Shown piece after piece: positions 1 to 6,402 of a stretch of 10,294 nt of DNA (position 1 is its first letter; each line of letters starts with the position of its first letter). The notes beneath the pieces are model-generated. The model worked only from the letters and a program-made list of their open reading frames with translations. It did no database searches and had not been told where the DNA came from. Origin of the DNA: RGIG1668 sp045124495 (GTDB lineage: Bacteria; Bacillota; Clostridia; Lachnospirales; Lachnospiraceae). Position numbers and translations under genes: made by a program. Where the stretch lies: assembly GCA_045124495.1 (NCBI GenBank), contig JBGVLX010000015.1:1-10294 (forward strand), given 5' to 3'.

Positions 1-933
1 TTTATCCAAAAAGTTAATGATAGACCATGGATTATAGATATCCCCCTGCTCACCAAACACGAAGCCGTCATACCATTCTTTCACTTTTTCTTTTTCTTCA
101 CCTAAGCCACATTGTTCTAGCGCTGCAAATACCTCTTCTTCCGTGAAACCGAAGGCAGTTGCGTATTTATTCGAGGTGGCAGTTACTACCTCCAGATTAT
201 TTAAATCCGAAAAAACAGACTCTTTCGATACTCTGGTAATTCCGGTCATAATTGCTCTTCCCATGTAAGGGTTGGTTTTAAAGGTTGAATTAAAAAGACT
301 CCTTATAAATGCTACCATTTCCTCCCAAAAGCCATTCACGTAAGCTTCCTGCATCGGGGTGTCGTATTCGTCCAAAAGGATAATAACCTTTTTATCATAA
401 TAACGGCAGAGATATTCTGACAAATGATGCAAAGACGATCCTGCTTCAAAAGCATCCATTTCTCTTGCCATCCGTCTCATATATTCCTTTTCATTTTCGG
501 ATAATTTATCACTTTCCGATAAAAAAGCATATTTTTCAAACTGTGACACTAATACTTCTATGATTCGTCTTTTTGTAGATTCAAAATCCGTTTCTTTTAT
601 CCTTGCAAAGGAAAGACTAATTACAGGATAGGTTCCCTGCAACGTTCTATATTTCTCTTCTTCCCAGATAGAAAGTCCTTCAAACAAATCCCCTCTTCCT
701 GCGTAATTCACGGAAAAGAAGTCTTCCATCATGGACATGTTCAAGGTTTTTCCGAAACGTCTTGGGCGGGTAATTAAGGTTACGTCATCTCCCCTCTCCC
801 ACCATTCCTTAATAAACGAAGTTTTATCAATATAAAAATGATTCTGTTCTCTTAGTTTTAAAAAATCCTGTATTCCAATTCCTACATTATTTGACCTATT
901 CATCACATTCACTGTATTTTTCACTTTTTCCAC
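1..933 (-). CDS. AAA-ATPase-like protein (PF09820 type), 3' end cut by window edge
   Basis: This partial gene encodes 311 residues and stays open to the window edge. It matches the AAA-ATPase-like family that usually carries a C-terminal PD-(D/E)XK nuclease-like domain (DUF1703); that domain would lie outside the window. Visible motifs are an N-terminal GIGIQDF and YIDKT segment, a modified P-loop RPRRFGKT (about residues 56-63), a Walker B LLDEYD (186-191), a sensor-like TGITRVSKESVFSDLNN stretch (230-246), and the family signature WYDG...DIYNPWSI (287-304). The start is placed at GTG (933) because AAAGGAG lies 9 nt upstream; the first in-frame ATG is at 903 and has no ribosome binding site. 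An ATG at 935 is out of frame and meets a stop after four codons. The gene has its own promoter and lies beyond the metG terminator. The family is multicopy in many gut Clostridia and Bacteroidetes. Its biological role is not established, though defence or mobile-element links have been suggested. Confidence 0.88.
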   Translation of the reverse strand, partial: MEKVKNTVNVMNRSNNVGIGIQDFLKLREQNHFYIDKTSFIKEWWERGDDVTLITRPRRFGKTLNMSMMEDFFSVNYAGRGDLFEGLSIWEEEKYRTLQGTYPVISLSFARIKETDFESTKRRIIEVLVSQFEKYAFLSESDKLSENEKEYMRRMAREMDAFEAGSSLHHLSEYLCRYYDKKVIILLDEYDTPMQEAYVNGFWEEMVAFIRSLFNSTFKTNPYMGRAIMTGITRVSKESVFSDLNNLEVVTATSNKYATAFGFTEEEVFAALEQCGLGEEKEKVKEWYDGFVFGEQGDIYNPWSIINFLDK

Positions 934-976
934 ATCTATCCACTCCTTTTCAAAATCCCTTTTATTAGTTATGGTT

Positions 977-1005
977 AGTATAACGGATTTGGTTTTTAAA
1001 TGCAA
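977..1005 (-). promoter_or_regulatory. Sigma-A-type promoter for the AAA-ATPase-like gene
   Basis: On the minus strand TTGCAT (1005-1000) and TATACT (982-977) are separated by exactly 17 nt. The -10 box matches the consensus at five of six positions and the -35 box at three of six. Transcription would start near 970 and give a leader of about 37 nt before the GTG start. The surrounding DNA is A+T-rich. This is a pattern match only. Confidence 0.6.
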
Positions 1006-1057
1006 CGCTCTTTATATCACATATTTTATATTTTAATCCCCAATGATTCACGACACT

Positions 1058-1143
1058 AAAAAAACAAACACCCGGAAAACACATTTTGACATGCCCCCTG
1101 TTTCCTTAACAGGGGATATATCGATTCGTATTTTTCGGGTGTT
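1058..1143 (-). terminator. Nested two-stem intrinsic terminator after metG
   Basis: Reading the minus strand just past the metG stop, an outer arm AACACCCGAAAA (about 1143-1132) can pair with TTTTCCGGGTGTT (1079-1067), with one bulged base. A run of seven T (1064-1058) follows a few bases later. Inside the outer stem is a second hairpin, CCCCTGTT / AACAGGGG (1115-1108 with 1102-1095) with a 5-nt loop. The outer stem plus T run has the form of a Rho-independent terminator and ends the metG transcript. The inner stem makes it larger than a usual terminator. Confidence 0.82.
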
Positions 1144-1153
1144 ACATTTCTTT

Positions 1154-3103
1154 TTATTGAATCGGTGCTCCGCTTGGCATTTCTTTTTCTGTAGTCACCA
1201 AAGCAAGTTCTCCTGCTTCGTTTTCTGCACAAAGAATCATTCCTTCAGACAATACTCCTGCTAACTTGGCTGGTTTTAAGTTGGTAACTACTACCACCTT
1301 CTTACCTACCATCTCTTCCGGAGAGTAATGTGCCTTGATTCCAGACACGATTTGTCTTACCTGACTTCCTATCTTAACCTGTGAACATAATAATTTCTTG
1401 GACTTCTTTACTTCTTCACAGGCAATGATTTCTCCTACCTGAAGCTGTACCTTGGCAAAATCATCAATGGTGATTTCTTCTAATGCTTCCACATCCATTC
1501 CTTCTTTTGCTTTTTCTTCTTTTAAAACAGCTTCTTTCTTTGCTTCTACCTTTTCTAAGACTTCATTCACATCCAGTCTTGCGAATAGAATCGTAGGGGT
1601 TTCCACTACTTTATTTCCACTTGGATATAATCCATAAGAATCCAGTTCCTCCATGGTTCTTTTCGTGGTATTTAACTGTGCTACGATGTTATCTGCTGTT
1701 TCTGGCATAAATGGCTCTAAGAGACTGGCGCCCATGGTAATGGATTCCACCAGATTATATAATACAGTCTTTAAACGGTCGCTCTTTGCCTCGTCTTTTG
1801 CCAATGCCCAAGGCATGGTTTCATCAATGTATTTATTACAACGTTTGAATAAGTTAAAGATTTCTGTCATGGCATCTGCCACACGTAATTTCGCCATCTT
1901 ATCGCAAACTTTTCCTTTGGTTTCAAGTACAACCTTCTTTAAATCCTCATCCACTTCTTCTGTAACCTTTGCATCCGTTACAACACCATCAAAGTATTTG
2001 TTACACATAGAAATGGTACGGTTTACCAGATTTCCTAAGGTGTTGGCCAAATCGGAATTCATTCTTTCTACCATTAATTCCCAGGTAATCACACCATCAT
2101 TTTCAAAGGGCATTTCATGAAGTACGAAATAACGGACTGCATCTACTCCGAAAAATTCCACTAGTTCATCCGCATAAATAACATTACCTTTAGACTTACT
2201 CATCTTTCCGTCACCCTGTAATAACCATGGGTGTCCGAAAATCTGTTTTGGTAATGGCAAATCCAATGCCATTAAAAAGATTGGCCAATAAATAGTATGG
2301 AAACGGATGATATCCTTACCTATCAGATGTAAATTAGCAGGCCAGAATTTATTAAAGTTCTCTTTATGATTTCCATCTGCATCATAGCCGATTCCTGTAA
2401 TATAGTTGGTTAGGGCATCTAACCATACATAAATCACATGTTTATCATCAAAATCAACGGGAACACCCCATTTAAAGGAGGTTCTGGTAACACATAAATC
2501 CTGTAATCCCGGTAATAAGAAGTTATTCATCATCTCGTTCTTTCTGGATTCCGGCTGAATGAATTCAGGATGTGTGTTAATATGTTCAATCAAACGGTCT
2601 GCATACTTGCTCATCTTAAAGAAATAGGCTTCTTCCTTCGCAGGCTGGCATTCTCTTCCGCAGTCCGGACATTTTCCATCCACTAACTGTGAAGTAGTAA
2701 AGAAGGATTCACAAGGAGTACAATACATTCCCTCGTAATGTCCTTTGTAGATATCGCCCTTTTGATATAACTTTAGGAAAATCTTCTTTAATTGCGTTTC
2801 ATGGTCTTCATCCGTAGTACGAATGAATTTATCATAAGAAGTATTCATTAAATCCCAAATTCTTTTTATTTCTGTTGCCACATTATCTACAAATTCCTTC
2901 GGAGTAATGTTGGCTTCTGCTGCCTTTAATTCAATTTTTTGTCCATGCTCATCAGTACCGGTCTGGAAAAATACATCGTATCCTTCCTTACGTTTAAATC
3001 GGGCAATGCTGTCTGCCAATACAATCTCGTAAGTGTTACCGATATGTGGCTTTCCTGAAGTATATGCAATGGCTGTTGTCATATAAAATGGTATTTTTGA
3101 CAT
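1154..3103 (-). CDS. metG: Methionyl-tRNA synthetase with C-terminal tRNA-binding domain
   Basis: A cytosolic class I aminoacyl-tRNA synthetase that joins methionine to tRNA(Met) using ATP, supplying both initiator and elongator Met-tRNA. At 649 residues it has the usual length of the Firmicutes form. The HIGH motif appears as HIGN (residues 20-23) and the KMSKS loop as GKMSKSKGN (299-307). A single zinc knuckle is visible as CTPC (128-131) and CPDC (145-148). The methionine-pocket region includes YVWLDAL (225-231). The alpha-helical anticodon-binding region follows the KMSKS loop, and from about residue 544 there is an EMAP-II/Arc1p-like tRNA-binding domain (VQLQVGEI, QIVSGI, LKPAKLAGV.SEGM) that promotes dimerisation and tRNA binding in relatives. 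The ATG at 3103 has AAAGGAA 9 nt upstream. The gene starts 29 nt after the lipoprotein stop, too short a gap for a T-box or S-box leader, so co-transcription with upstream genes is likely. An intrinsic terminator follows. Confidence 0.97.
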   Translation of the reverse strand: MSKIPFYMTTAIAYTSGKPHIGNTYEIVLADSIARFKRKEGYDVFFQTGTDEHGQKIELKAAEANITPKEFVDNVATEIKRIWDLMNTSYDKFIRTTDEDHETQLKKIFLKLYQKGDIYKGHYEGMYCTPCESFFTTSQLVDGKCPDCGRECQPAKEEAYFFKMSKYADRLIEHINTHPEFIQPESRKNEMMNNFLLPGLQDLCVTRTSFKWGVPVDFDDKHVIYVWLDALTNYITGIGYDADGNHKENFNKFWPANLHLIGKDIIRFHTIYWPIFLMALDLPLPKQIFGHPWLLQGDGKMSKSKGNVIYADELVEFFGVDAVRYFVLHEMPFENDGVITWELMVERMNSDLANTLGNLVNRTISMCNKYFDGVVTDAKVTEEVDEDLKKVVLETKGKVCDKMAKLRVADAMTEIFNLFKRCNKYIDETMPWALAKDEAKSDRLKTVLYNLVESITMGASLLEPFMPETADNIVAQLNTTKRTMEELDSYGLYPSGNKVVETPTILFARLDVNEVLEKVEAKKEAVLKEEKAKEGMDVEALEEITIDDFAKVQLQVGEIIACEEVKKSKKLLCSQVKIGSQVRQIVSGIKAHYSPEEMVGKKVVVVTNLKPAKLAGVLSEGMILCAENEAGELALVTTEKEMPSGAPIQ

Positions 3104-3132
3104 AATAAGTGATTCCTTTCTTTGTTCTTCCT

Positions 3133-4305
3133 TTATTGTTCTTCTATCGTTTCTTCTAAGTTTTCTCTTAATACACGATATAACATGGTCTTACTGTAAA
3201 ACTCTCCGTCATCGTTTACGGTGGATTTTGAGCTGATATAATAAAGATACTTTTCATTGTCAGAAACCGTACAATATAGCTTATCTTCCACCCCATCATT
3301 CACTTCCGGTGGTAATAATTCGGGATATGCGAAAAGCCCATCTTCCTGTTCCCTAGCGGAATAAATCATATATACACCATTATCCGGTCCCGGTGCCGTA
3401 AAATAACAGGTACCGTCTTCAGCTCTTACAACCGAACGTATATTTATAATTTCTTCCCATAAAATAGGATTTTCCTTTTTAACCTCAGGCTCTTGTGTCA
3501 AATCTTTCGTTTCCTCTATTTCTATCTGATCCGTATCCGGCTGATTCTCACTGTCCTTCGAATCCTCTCCTGTTTCTGCTTCCTCTTCCTGAGCCGGCAT
3601 CTGCACCCGTCCCTCTGCAAATAATTCTTCACAAGCGTAATCTTTCGCAGAATATGCAACTTTCGCTACCAGAGTTCCGCTTTCCATATCTTCTGCAACA
3701 TAATAAATATTTTCTTCCTCATCCACACCGGAAATAATCTGATTTCCCTGTTCCTTTATTTCTTTCAGAAAGGTAATATTCTTAAGCTGATTTTCTTCAA
3801 TATCTGCCACGGCAAGACGTAAGAAGAACGCCTCTTCAGAACTTTCCATATCCGGATTTTCTGAATATACAGACAGATATGCTTTCGTTCCGGTCCGGTT
3901 CACGGTAAAATATATGCAGGAAAGTTCCTCATTCTCCCATTCCATTACTACCGGTTCTCCATAACGTTTCCACTCTTCCTGATAGTCAAAACGCAGCACC
4001 TCATAAACCGGTATTACCAGTTCTGTATCTTCATAACAGGTACTGACATACAAAGTTTCACCATCCCCTGCCACAGAAACACTGATAATTTCTCTTCCTT
4101 CTAACTGGGGTAGTTCACAAGATTCAATCATTCCCACCGGTGCATCTACCGGCGCTACCACTTCTTCCTCCTCAGTGGTCACAATATCTGTACTTTCTCC
4201 GGCATCTGTCGTAGTTTTATCTTTTTCTTCTTCCTTACCACATCCTGATAAAAGAAGTCCCCCAAGACATAATCCTGCAACAATTGGTTTGAGTTTCCTT
4301 TTCAT
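3133..4305 (-). CDS. Putative lipoprotein with beta-propeller-like repeats
   Basis: A 390-residue predicted lipoprotein of unknown function. The N-terminus is a typical type II signal peptide: MKRKLK, a hydrophobic stretch, then LLLSGC with the lipobox cysteine at residue 22. Mature protein would be lipid-anchored on the outer face of the membrane. A Lys/Glu/Thr-rich acidic tether follows the cysteine. The body has repeated beta-strand units (for example GDGETLYVSTCYEDT, GTKAYLSVYSENPD, DNEKYLYYISSKS) that resemble WD40/TolB-like propeller blades. A low-complexity acidic linker rich in Glu, Asp, Asn and Gln lies around residues 240-285. The start at 4305 was chosen because it gives a clean signal peptide and has GGAG 8 nt upstream. 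An upstream in-frame ATG at 4377 would put 24 polar residues before the signal peptide and lacks a good ribosome binding site. It lies between pyrI and metG and may be co-transcribed with metG. I cannot name its ligand or role. Confidence 0.85.
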   Translation of the reverse strand: MKRKLKPIVAGLCLGGLLLSGCGKEEEKDKTTTDAGESTDIVTTEEEEVVAPVDAPVGMIESCELPQLEGREIISVSVAGDGETLYVSTCYEDTELVIPVYEVLRFDYQEEWKRYGEPVVMEWENEELSCIYFTVNRTGTKAYLSVYSENPDMESSEEAFFLRLAVADIEENQLKNITFLKEIKEQGNQIISGVDEEENIYYVAEDMESGTLVAKVAYSAKDYACEELFAEGRVQMPAQEEEAETGEDSKDSENQPDTDQIEIEETKDLTQEPEVKKENPILWEEIINIRSVVRAEDGTCYFTAPGPDNGVYMIYSAREQEDGLFAYPELLPPEVNDGVEDKLYCTVSDNEKYLYYISSKSTVNDDGEFYSKTMLYRVLRENLEETIEEQ

Positions 4306-4307
4306 AA

Positions 4308-4388
4308 TCAACACTCCATTCCCCTGCATATCAAAAGATTTATTCTTAGATATGCCTGAATCAAACAACCGAAACATTCATTTTTCAT
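4308..4388 (-). CDS. Possible 26-residue leader ORF before the lipoprotein
   Basis: A short reading frame starts at ATG 4388, preceded by GGGGGA at a spacing of about 5 nt, and ends with TGA at 4310-4308, only 2 nt before the lipoprotein ATG. It would encode MKNECFGCLIQAYLRINLLI followed by CRGMEC, with four cysteines. The tight junction would allow translational coupling to the lipoprotein. It lies in another frame from the lipoprotein's in-frame N-terminal extension, so only one of the two interpretations can hold. There is no support other than position and the ribosome binding site. It could easily be chance. Confidence 0.25.
   Translation of the reverse strand: MKNECFGCLIQAYLRINLLICRGMEC
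4318..4341. repeat. Imperfect direct repeat, copy A
   Basis: A 24-bp segment, ATTCCCC..CATATCAAA.GAT on the plus strand, matches copy B (4391-4414) at 20 of 24 positions. On the sense (minus) strand it ends in GGGGAAT just ahead of the lipoprotein ribosome binding site. It may be half of a tandem operator or a small duplication of a translation start region. Confidence 0.5.
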
Positions 4389-4390
4389 TT

Positions 4391-4414
4391 ATTCCCCCAC
4401 ATATCAAAGGATAT
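4391..4414. repeat. Imperfect direct repeat, copy B
   Basis: The partner of copy A, 73 bp away in the same orientation, with 20 of 24 bases identical. On the sense strand it ends in GGGGGAAT immediately before the ATG at 4388. Both copies lie wholly within the 121-nt gap between pyrI and the lipoprotein gene. Confidence 0.5.
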
Positions 4415-4426
4415 TTCCTCGGTACA

Positions 4427-4846
4427 CTATCCATTTACTTCTGTTTCACAGTAAATACAACGGTAAACTCTCTTTTCTGTATTCACCAGTTCAAAAATCT
4501 GGTCAATTTCCTGTTCCGTAGTCGTAATACATCTTGGATTTTTACATTTTACTACATTAATTACCTTTTGTGGAGAGGCAAGCTTTTTCTTCTCTACAGT
4601 GACACCATCCTTAATGATGCTAACAGAAACATTAGGATCAATGTAACCAATTAAATCTAAGTTAATGCTGTATTCCTTATCTATTTTAATAATATCTTTC
4701 TTTCCCATCTTACAGCTCTTCACATTGGTAATAATCGCCACGGAACAATCTAACTTCTCAAGTCCCAAATCATGATAGATTTCCATTCCTTTTCCGGCTG
4801 TAATATGATCCAATACAATTCCATTCTGTATGCTGTCAATGTTCAT
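4427..4846 (-). CDS. pyrI: Aspartate carbamoyltransferase regulatory chain
   Basis: The regulatory subunit of aspartate carbamoyltransferase, which binds nucleotide effectors (CTP, UTP, ATP in characterised enzymes) and joins catalytic trimers into the holoenzyme. At 139 residues it is slightly shorter than the E. coli chain (153). The N-terminal nucleotide-binding domain is recognisable from NGIVLDHITAGKG (residues 8-20), whose Asp-His pair corresponds to the effector-site residues in E. coli. The C-terminal zinc domain has all four cysteines: CKNPRC (101-106) and CIYC (130-133). The ATG at 4846 lies 3 nt after the pyrB stop, with GGAGG inside the last pyrB codons at about 8 nt spacing, so pyrB and pyrI are translationally close and form one operon. 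Presence of PyrI implies a class B, allosterically regulated holoenzyme. No convincing terminator follows; the AGGA/TCCT inverted repeat after the stop has only four base pairs. Confidence 0.97.
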   Translation of the reverse strand: MNIDSIQNGIVLDHITAGKGMEIYHDLGLEKLDCSVAIITNVKSCKMGKKDIIKIDKEYSINLDLIGYIDPNVSVSIIKDGVTVEKKKLASPQKVINVVKCKNPRCITTTEQEIDQIFELVNTEKRVYRCIYCETEVNG

Positions 4847-4849
4847 CCC

Positions 4850-5767
4850 TTATGCCTCCAATCCTAGCAGTTTCATAATCAATGCCATTCTGACGTATTT
4901 TCCATACAATGCCTGCACAAAGTACTTTGCCCTCTTATCATCATCCACCTTAACCGATATCTCATTCACACGTGGCAGCGGATGGAGAATTGCCAGTTCT
5001 TCTTTTGCATTTTGAAGCTTATTCATGTCGAGGATGTAGGTATCTTTCAGGCGCACATAATCTGCCTCATTAAAGAATCTTTCCCTCTGTACCCTTGTCA
5101 TATAAAGTACATCCAGCTCCGGCATACTATCTTCTAAACTCTTTACTTCCACATATTCCACATTTCCCTTATCCAGGATATCGTTCTTAATATAATCCGG
5201 AACTTTTAATTCAGTTGGAGAAATCAATACAATCTTAATTCCTTCATATCTGGACAATGCCTTAATTAAAGAATGTACCGTTCTTCCAAACTTTAAGTCA
5301 CCACAAAATCCTATGGTAAAGTGGTCAAGTCTTCCCACTTCCCGGCGAATGGTAAGTAAATCAGTTAAGGTCTGGGTCGGATGGTTATGTCCTCCATCCC
5401 CGGCATTAATAATCGGTATATCAACATTTAGAGAGGCAAGTAATGGTGCCCCTTCCTTAGGATGACGCATGGCAATAATGTCTGCGTAACATTCCACCAC
5501 CCGGACCGTGTCTCTTACACTTTCCCCCTTCGTGGAAGAAGAGGAATCCGCAGAAGAAAAACCAAGTACATTACCACCCAATTCCATCATTGCCGCCTCA
5601 AAACTTAAACGGGTTCTCGTACTTGGTTCAAAAAATAAAGTCGCCAGCTTTTTTCCTTGACAAATCTGACTATACTTTTCTTTGTTTAAAATAATATCAT
5701 CTGCCAAATCTAATATTTCGGAAATTTCTTCCGTGGTTAAATCCATGGGATCAATTAAATGTTTCAT
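4850..5767 (-). CDS. pyrB: Aspartate carbamoyltransferase catalytic chain
   Basis: The catalytic chain of aspartate carbamoyltransferase, a cytosolic enzyme condensing carbamoyl phosphate with L-aspartate to N-carbamoyl-L-aspartate, the committed step of pyrimidine synthesis. The 305-residue length is normal. Carbamoyl-phosphate-binding motifs are intact: FEPSTRTR (residues 46-53), the 80s loop STKGES (78-83), MRHP (100-103), and HNHPTQ (127-132). Aspartate-binding elements include MTRVQRER (223-230) and LHPLPR (261-266). The start is set at ATG 5767, which has GGAGG 5 nt upstream. An ATG four codons earlier (5779) is possible but lies inside the Shine-Dalgarno region and has no ribosome binding site of its own. 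pyrI follows after 3 nt. The promoter overlaps the end of the upstream gene, and the leader of about 90 nt carries a structured element that may control translation. No other pyr gene is within the window. Confidence 0.97.
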   Translation of the reverse strand: MKHLIDPMDLTTEEISEILDLADDIILNKEKYSQICQGKKLATLFFEPSTRTRLSFEAAMMELGGNVLGFSSADSSSSTKGESVRDTVRVVECYADIIAMRHPKEGAPLLASLNVDIPIINAGDGGHNHPTQTLTDLLTIRREVGRLDHFTIGFCGDLKFGRTVHSLIKALSRYEGIKIVLISPTELKVPDYIKNDILDKGNVEYVEVKSLEDSMPELDVLYMTRVQRERFFNEADYVRLKDTYILDMNKLQNAKEELAILHPLPRVNEISVKVDDDKRAKYFVQALYGKYVRMALIMKLLGLEA

Positions 5768-5771
5768 CTTT

Positions 5772-5844
5772 TCCTCCATTTAAGCTTTTTGGATTAATTC
5801 AAAACACCGGAAAAACCATAAAGGACATTCCAATGGTTTTGAAT
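5772..5844 (-). promoter_or_regulatory. Structured pyrB leader RNA with loop complementary to the Shine-Dalgarno
   Basis: In the minus-strand RNA, ATTCAAAACCATTGGAA (5844-5828) pairs with TTCCGGTGTTTTGAAT (5812-5797) to form 16 base pairs, two of them G-U, with one bulged C. The 15-nt loop contains UCCUUUAU (5825-5818), complementary to AUGGAGGA (5779-5772), which holds the pyrB Shine-Dalgarno (six Watson-Crick pairs and two G-U). A competing 8-bp stem, AAAACCAU/AUGGUUUU (5840-5833 with 5819-5812), would exclude the long hairpin. There is no T run after the hairpin, so it is not a terminator. The layout could hide the ribosome binding site in a pseudoknot; this role is inference. Confidence 0.45.
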
Positions 5845-5862
5845 CACTGCACTTTTTTGTCT

Positions 5863-5891
5863 ATTATACTAGCCTTCCTCTCTTTTTTCAA
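5863..5891 (-). promoter_or_regulatory. Near-consensus sigma-A promoter for pyrBI
   Basis: TTGAAA (5891-5886) and a perfect TATAAT (5868-5863) are separated by exactly 17 nt on the minus strand. The -35 box matches the consensus at five of six... counting TTGACA, only the fifth base differs. The promoter overlaps the last codons and stop of the upstream membrane-protein gene. The start of transcription would fall near 5856, in or next to a run of A residues on the RNA strand. Confidence 0.8.
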
Positions 5892-6375
5892 GTAAGGAAT
5901 CCAGATAGTTTTTTAATACATTTCGCGAGGCTTTGGTAAATGCATAATATCCAAGGTTTATTAGCAAGGAACATACTACAAAAACAAAAAACCAAAGCCA
6001 TTCCGCTCCCTGTACCCCGTAATGCGTAAACAAAAGAAACAGTGCAATCAAAAACATACTGGTAACAATCGATAAAATTGTAAAGGAAAGAAAAAATTTC
6101 GAATAATGCCAGCGGATTCTAGTTTTTCCATCCACTTCACTCAAAGAACCTGAGAGTTTCGTAACAAAACTGCTGACATTGCGAATGAAGGCGGGCTTAT
6201 GATAAAAGTAAAATTTCTTTCCTCCAACTTTCCCCATAAACACTGCCTCATTCTTGTACTTTTCCTGATTTTCCTCTGTTGGTTCAATGATATTTTTCTT
6301 TAAAATATCGTTCCATTCTTCAATACTATAATCTGTATACAGTGTGTACTTTTTCTCTTTCCATTTCTTCTTCAT
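5869..6375 (-). CDS. Two-helix membrane protein of unknown function
   Basis: A 168-residue predicted membrane protein that I cannot assign to a named family with certainty. The N-terminal 90 residues are soluble and mixed alpha/beta, with FMGKVGGKKFYFYHKPAFIRN (about 46-66, written here with its key residues G48, G51, F55, R65, N66) followed by LSGSLSEVDGKTRIRW. This G..F....R N...G.L.E..GKT.I pattern recalls small two-helix proteins of unknown function that are common in Firmicutes. Two hydrophobic helices follow at about 94-116 and 126-147, joined by a short loop, then a charged C-terminal tail. ATG 6375 has AAGGGG about 7 nt upstream. The gene starts 27 nt after the fapA stop, so it is probably the second gene of a fapA transcript. 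The pyrBI promoter overlaps its last codons. Confidence 0.8.
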   Translation of the reverse strand: MKKKWKEKKYTLYTDYSIEEWNDILKKNIIEPTEENQEKYKNEAVFMGKVGGKKFYFYHKPAFIRNVSSFVTKLSGSLSEVDGKTRIRWHYSKFFLSFTILSIVTSMFLIALFLLFTHYGVQGAEWLWFFVFVVCSLLINLGYYAFTKASRNVLKNYLDSLLEKREEG

Positions 6376-6402
6376 GGTATATTTCCCCTTAATTATGAGT
6401 CA

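Noticed and set aside
1067..1143. The inverted repeats after metG as a mobile element or MITE
   Set aside because: No target-site duplication or terminal motif is visible, and the position and T run fit a terminator.
1653..2120. A 155-codon plus-strand reading frame
   Set aside because: It lies entirely inside metG, whose identity is certain, and shows no family motifs.
3104..3132. T-box or SAM riboswitch upstream of metG
   Set aside because: Only 29 nt separate metG from the lipoprotein stop, and these hold little beyond the ribosome binding site.
4306..4377. An N-terminal extension of the lipoprotein starting at ATG 4377
   Set aside because: It would place 24 mostly polar residues in front of a standard lipoprotein signal peptide, and the start at 4305 has the better ribosome binding site.
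4175..4654. A 159-codon plus-strand reading frame
   Set aside because: It runs antisense across the lipoprotein start, the intergenic gap and pyrI, has no ribosome binding site and no recognisable protein features. It is a shadow of the minus-strand genes.
5780..5862. PyrR-binding attenuator in the pyrB leader
   Set aside because: I do not see the PyrR-type conserved loop or a hairpin followed by a T run; the hairpin present is followed by A-rich sequence.
5851..5862. UTP-dependent slippage at the pyrBI start site, as in E. coli
   Set aside because: The bases around the predicted start form an A run on the RNA strand, not a T run, so slippage would not sense UTP.
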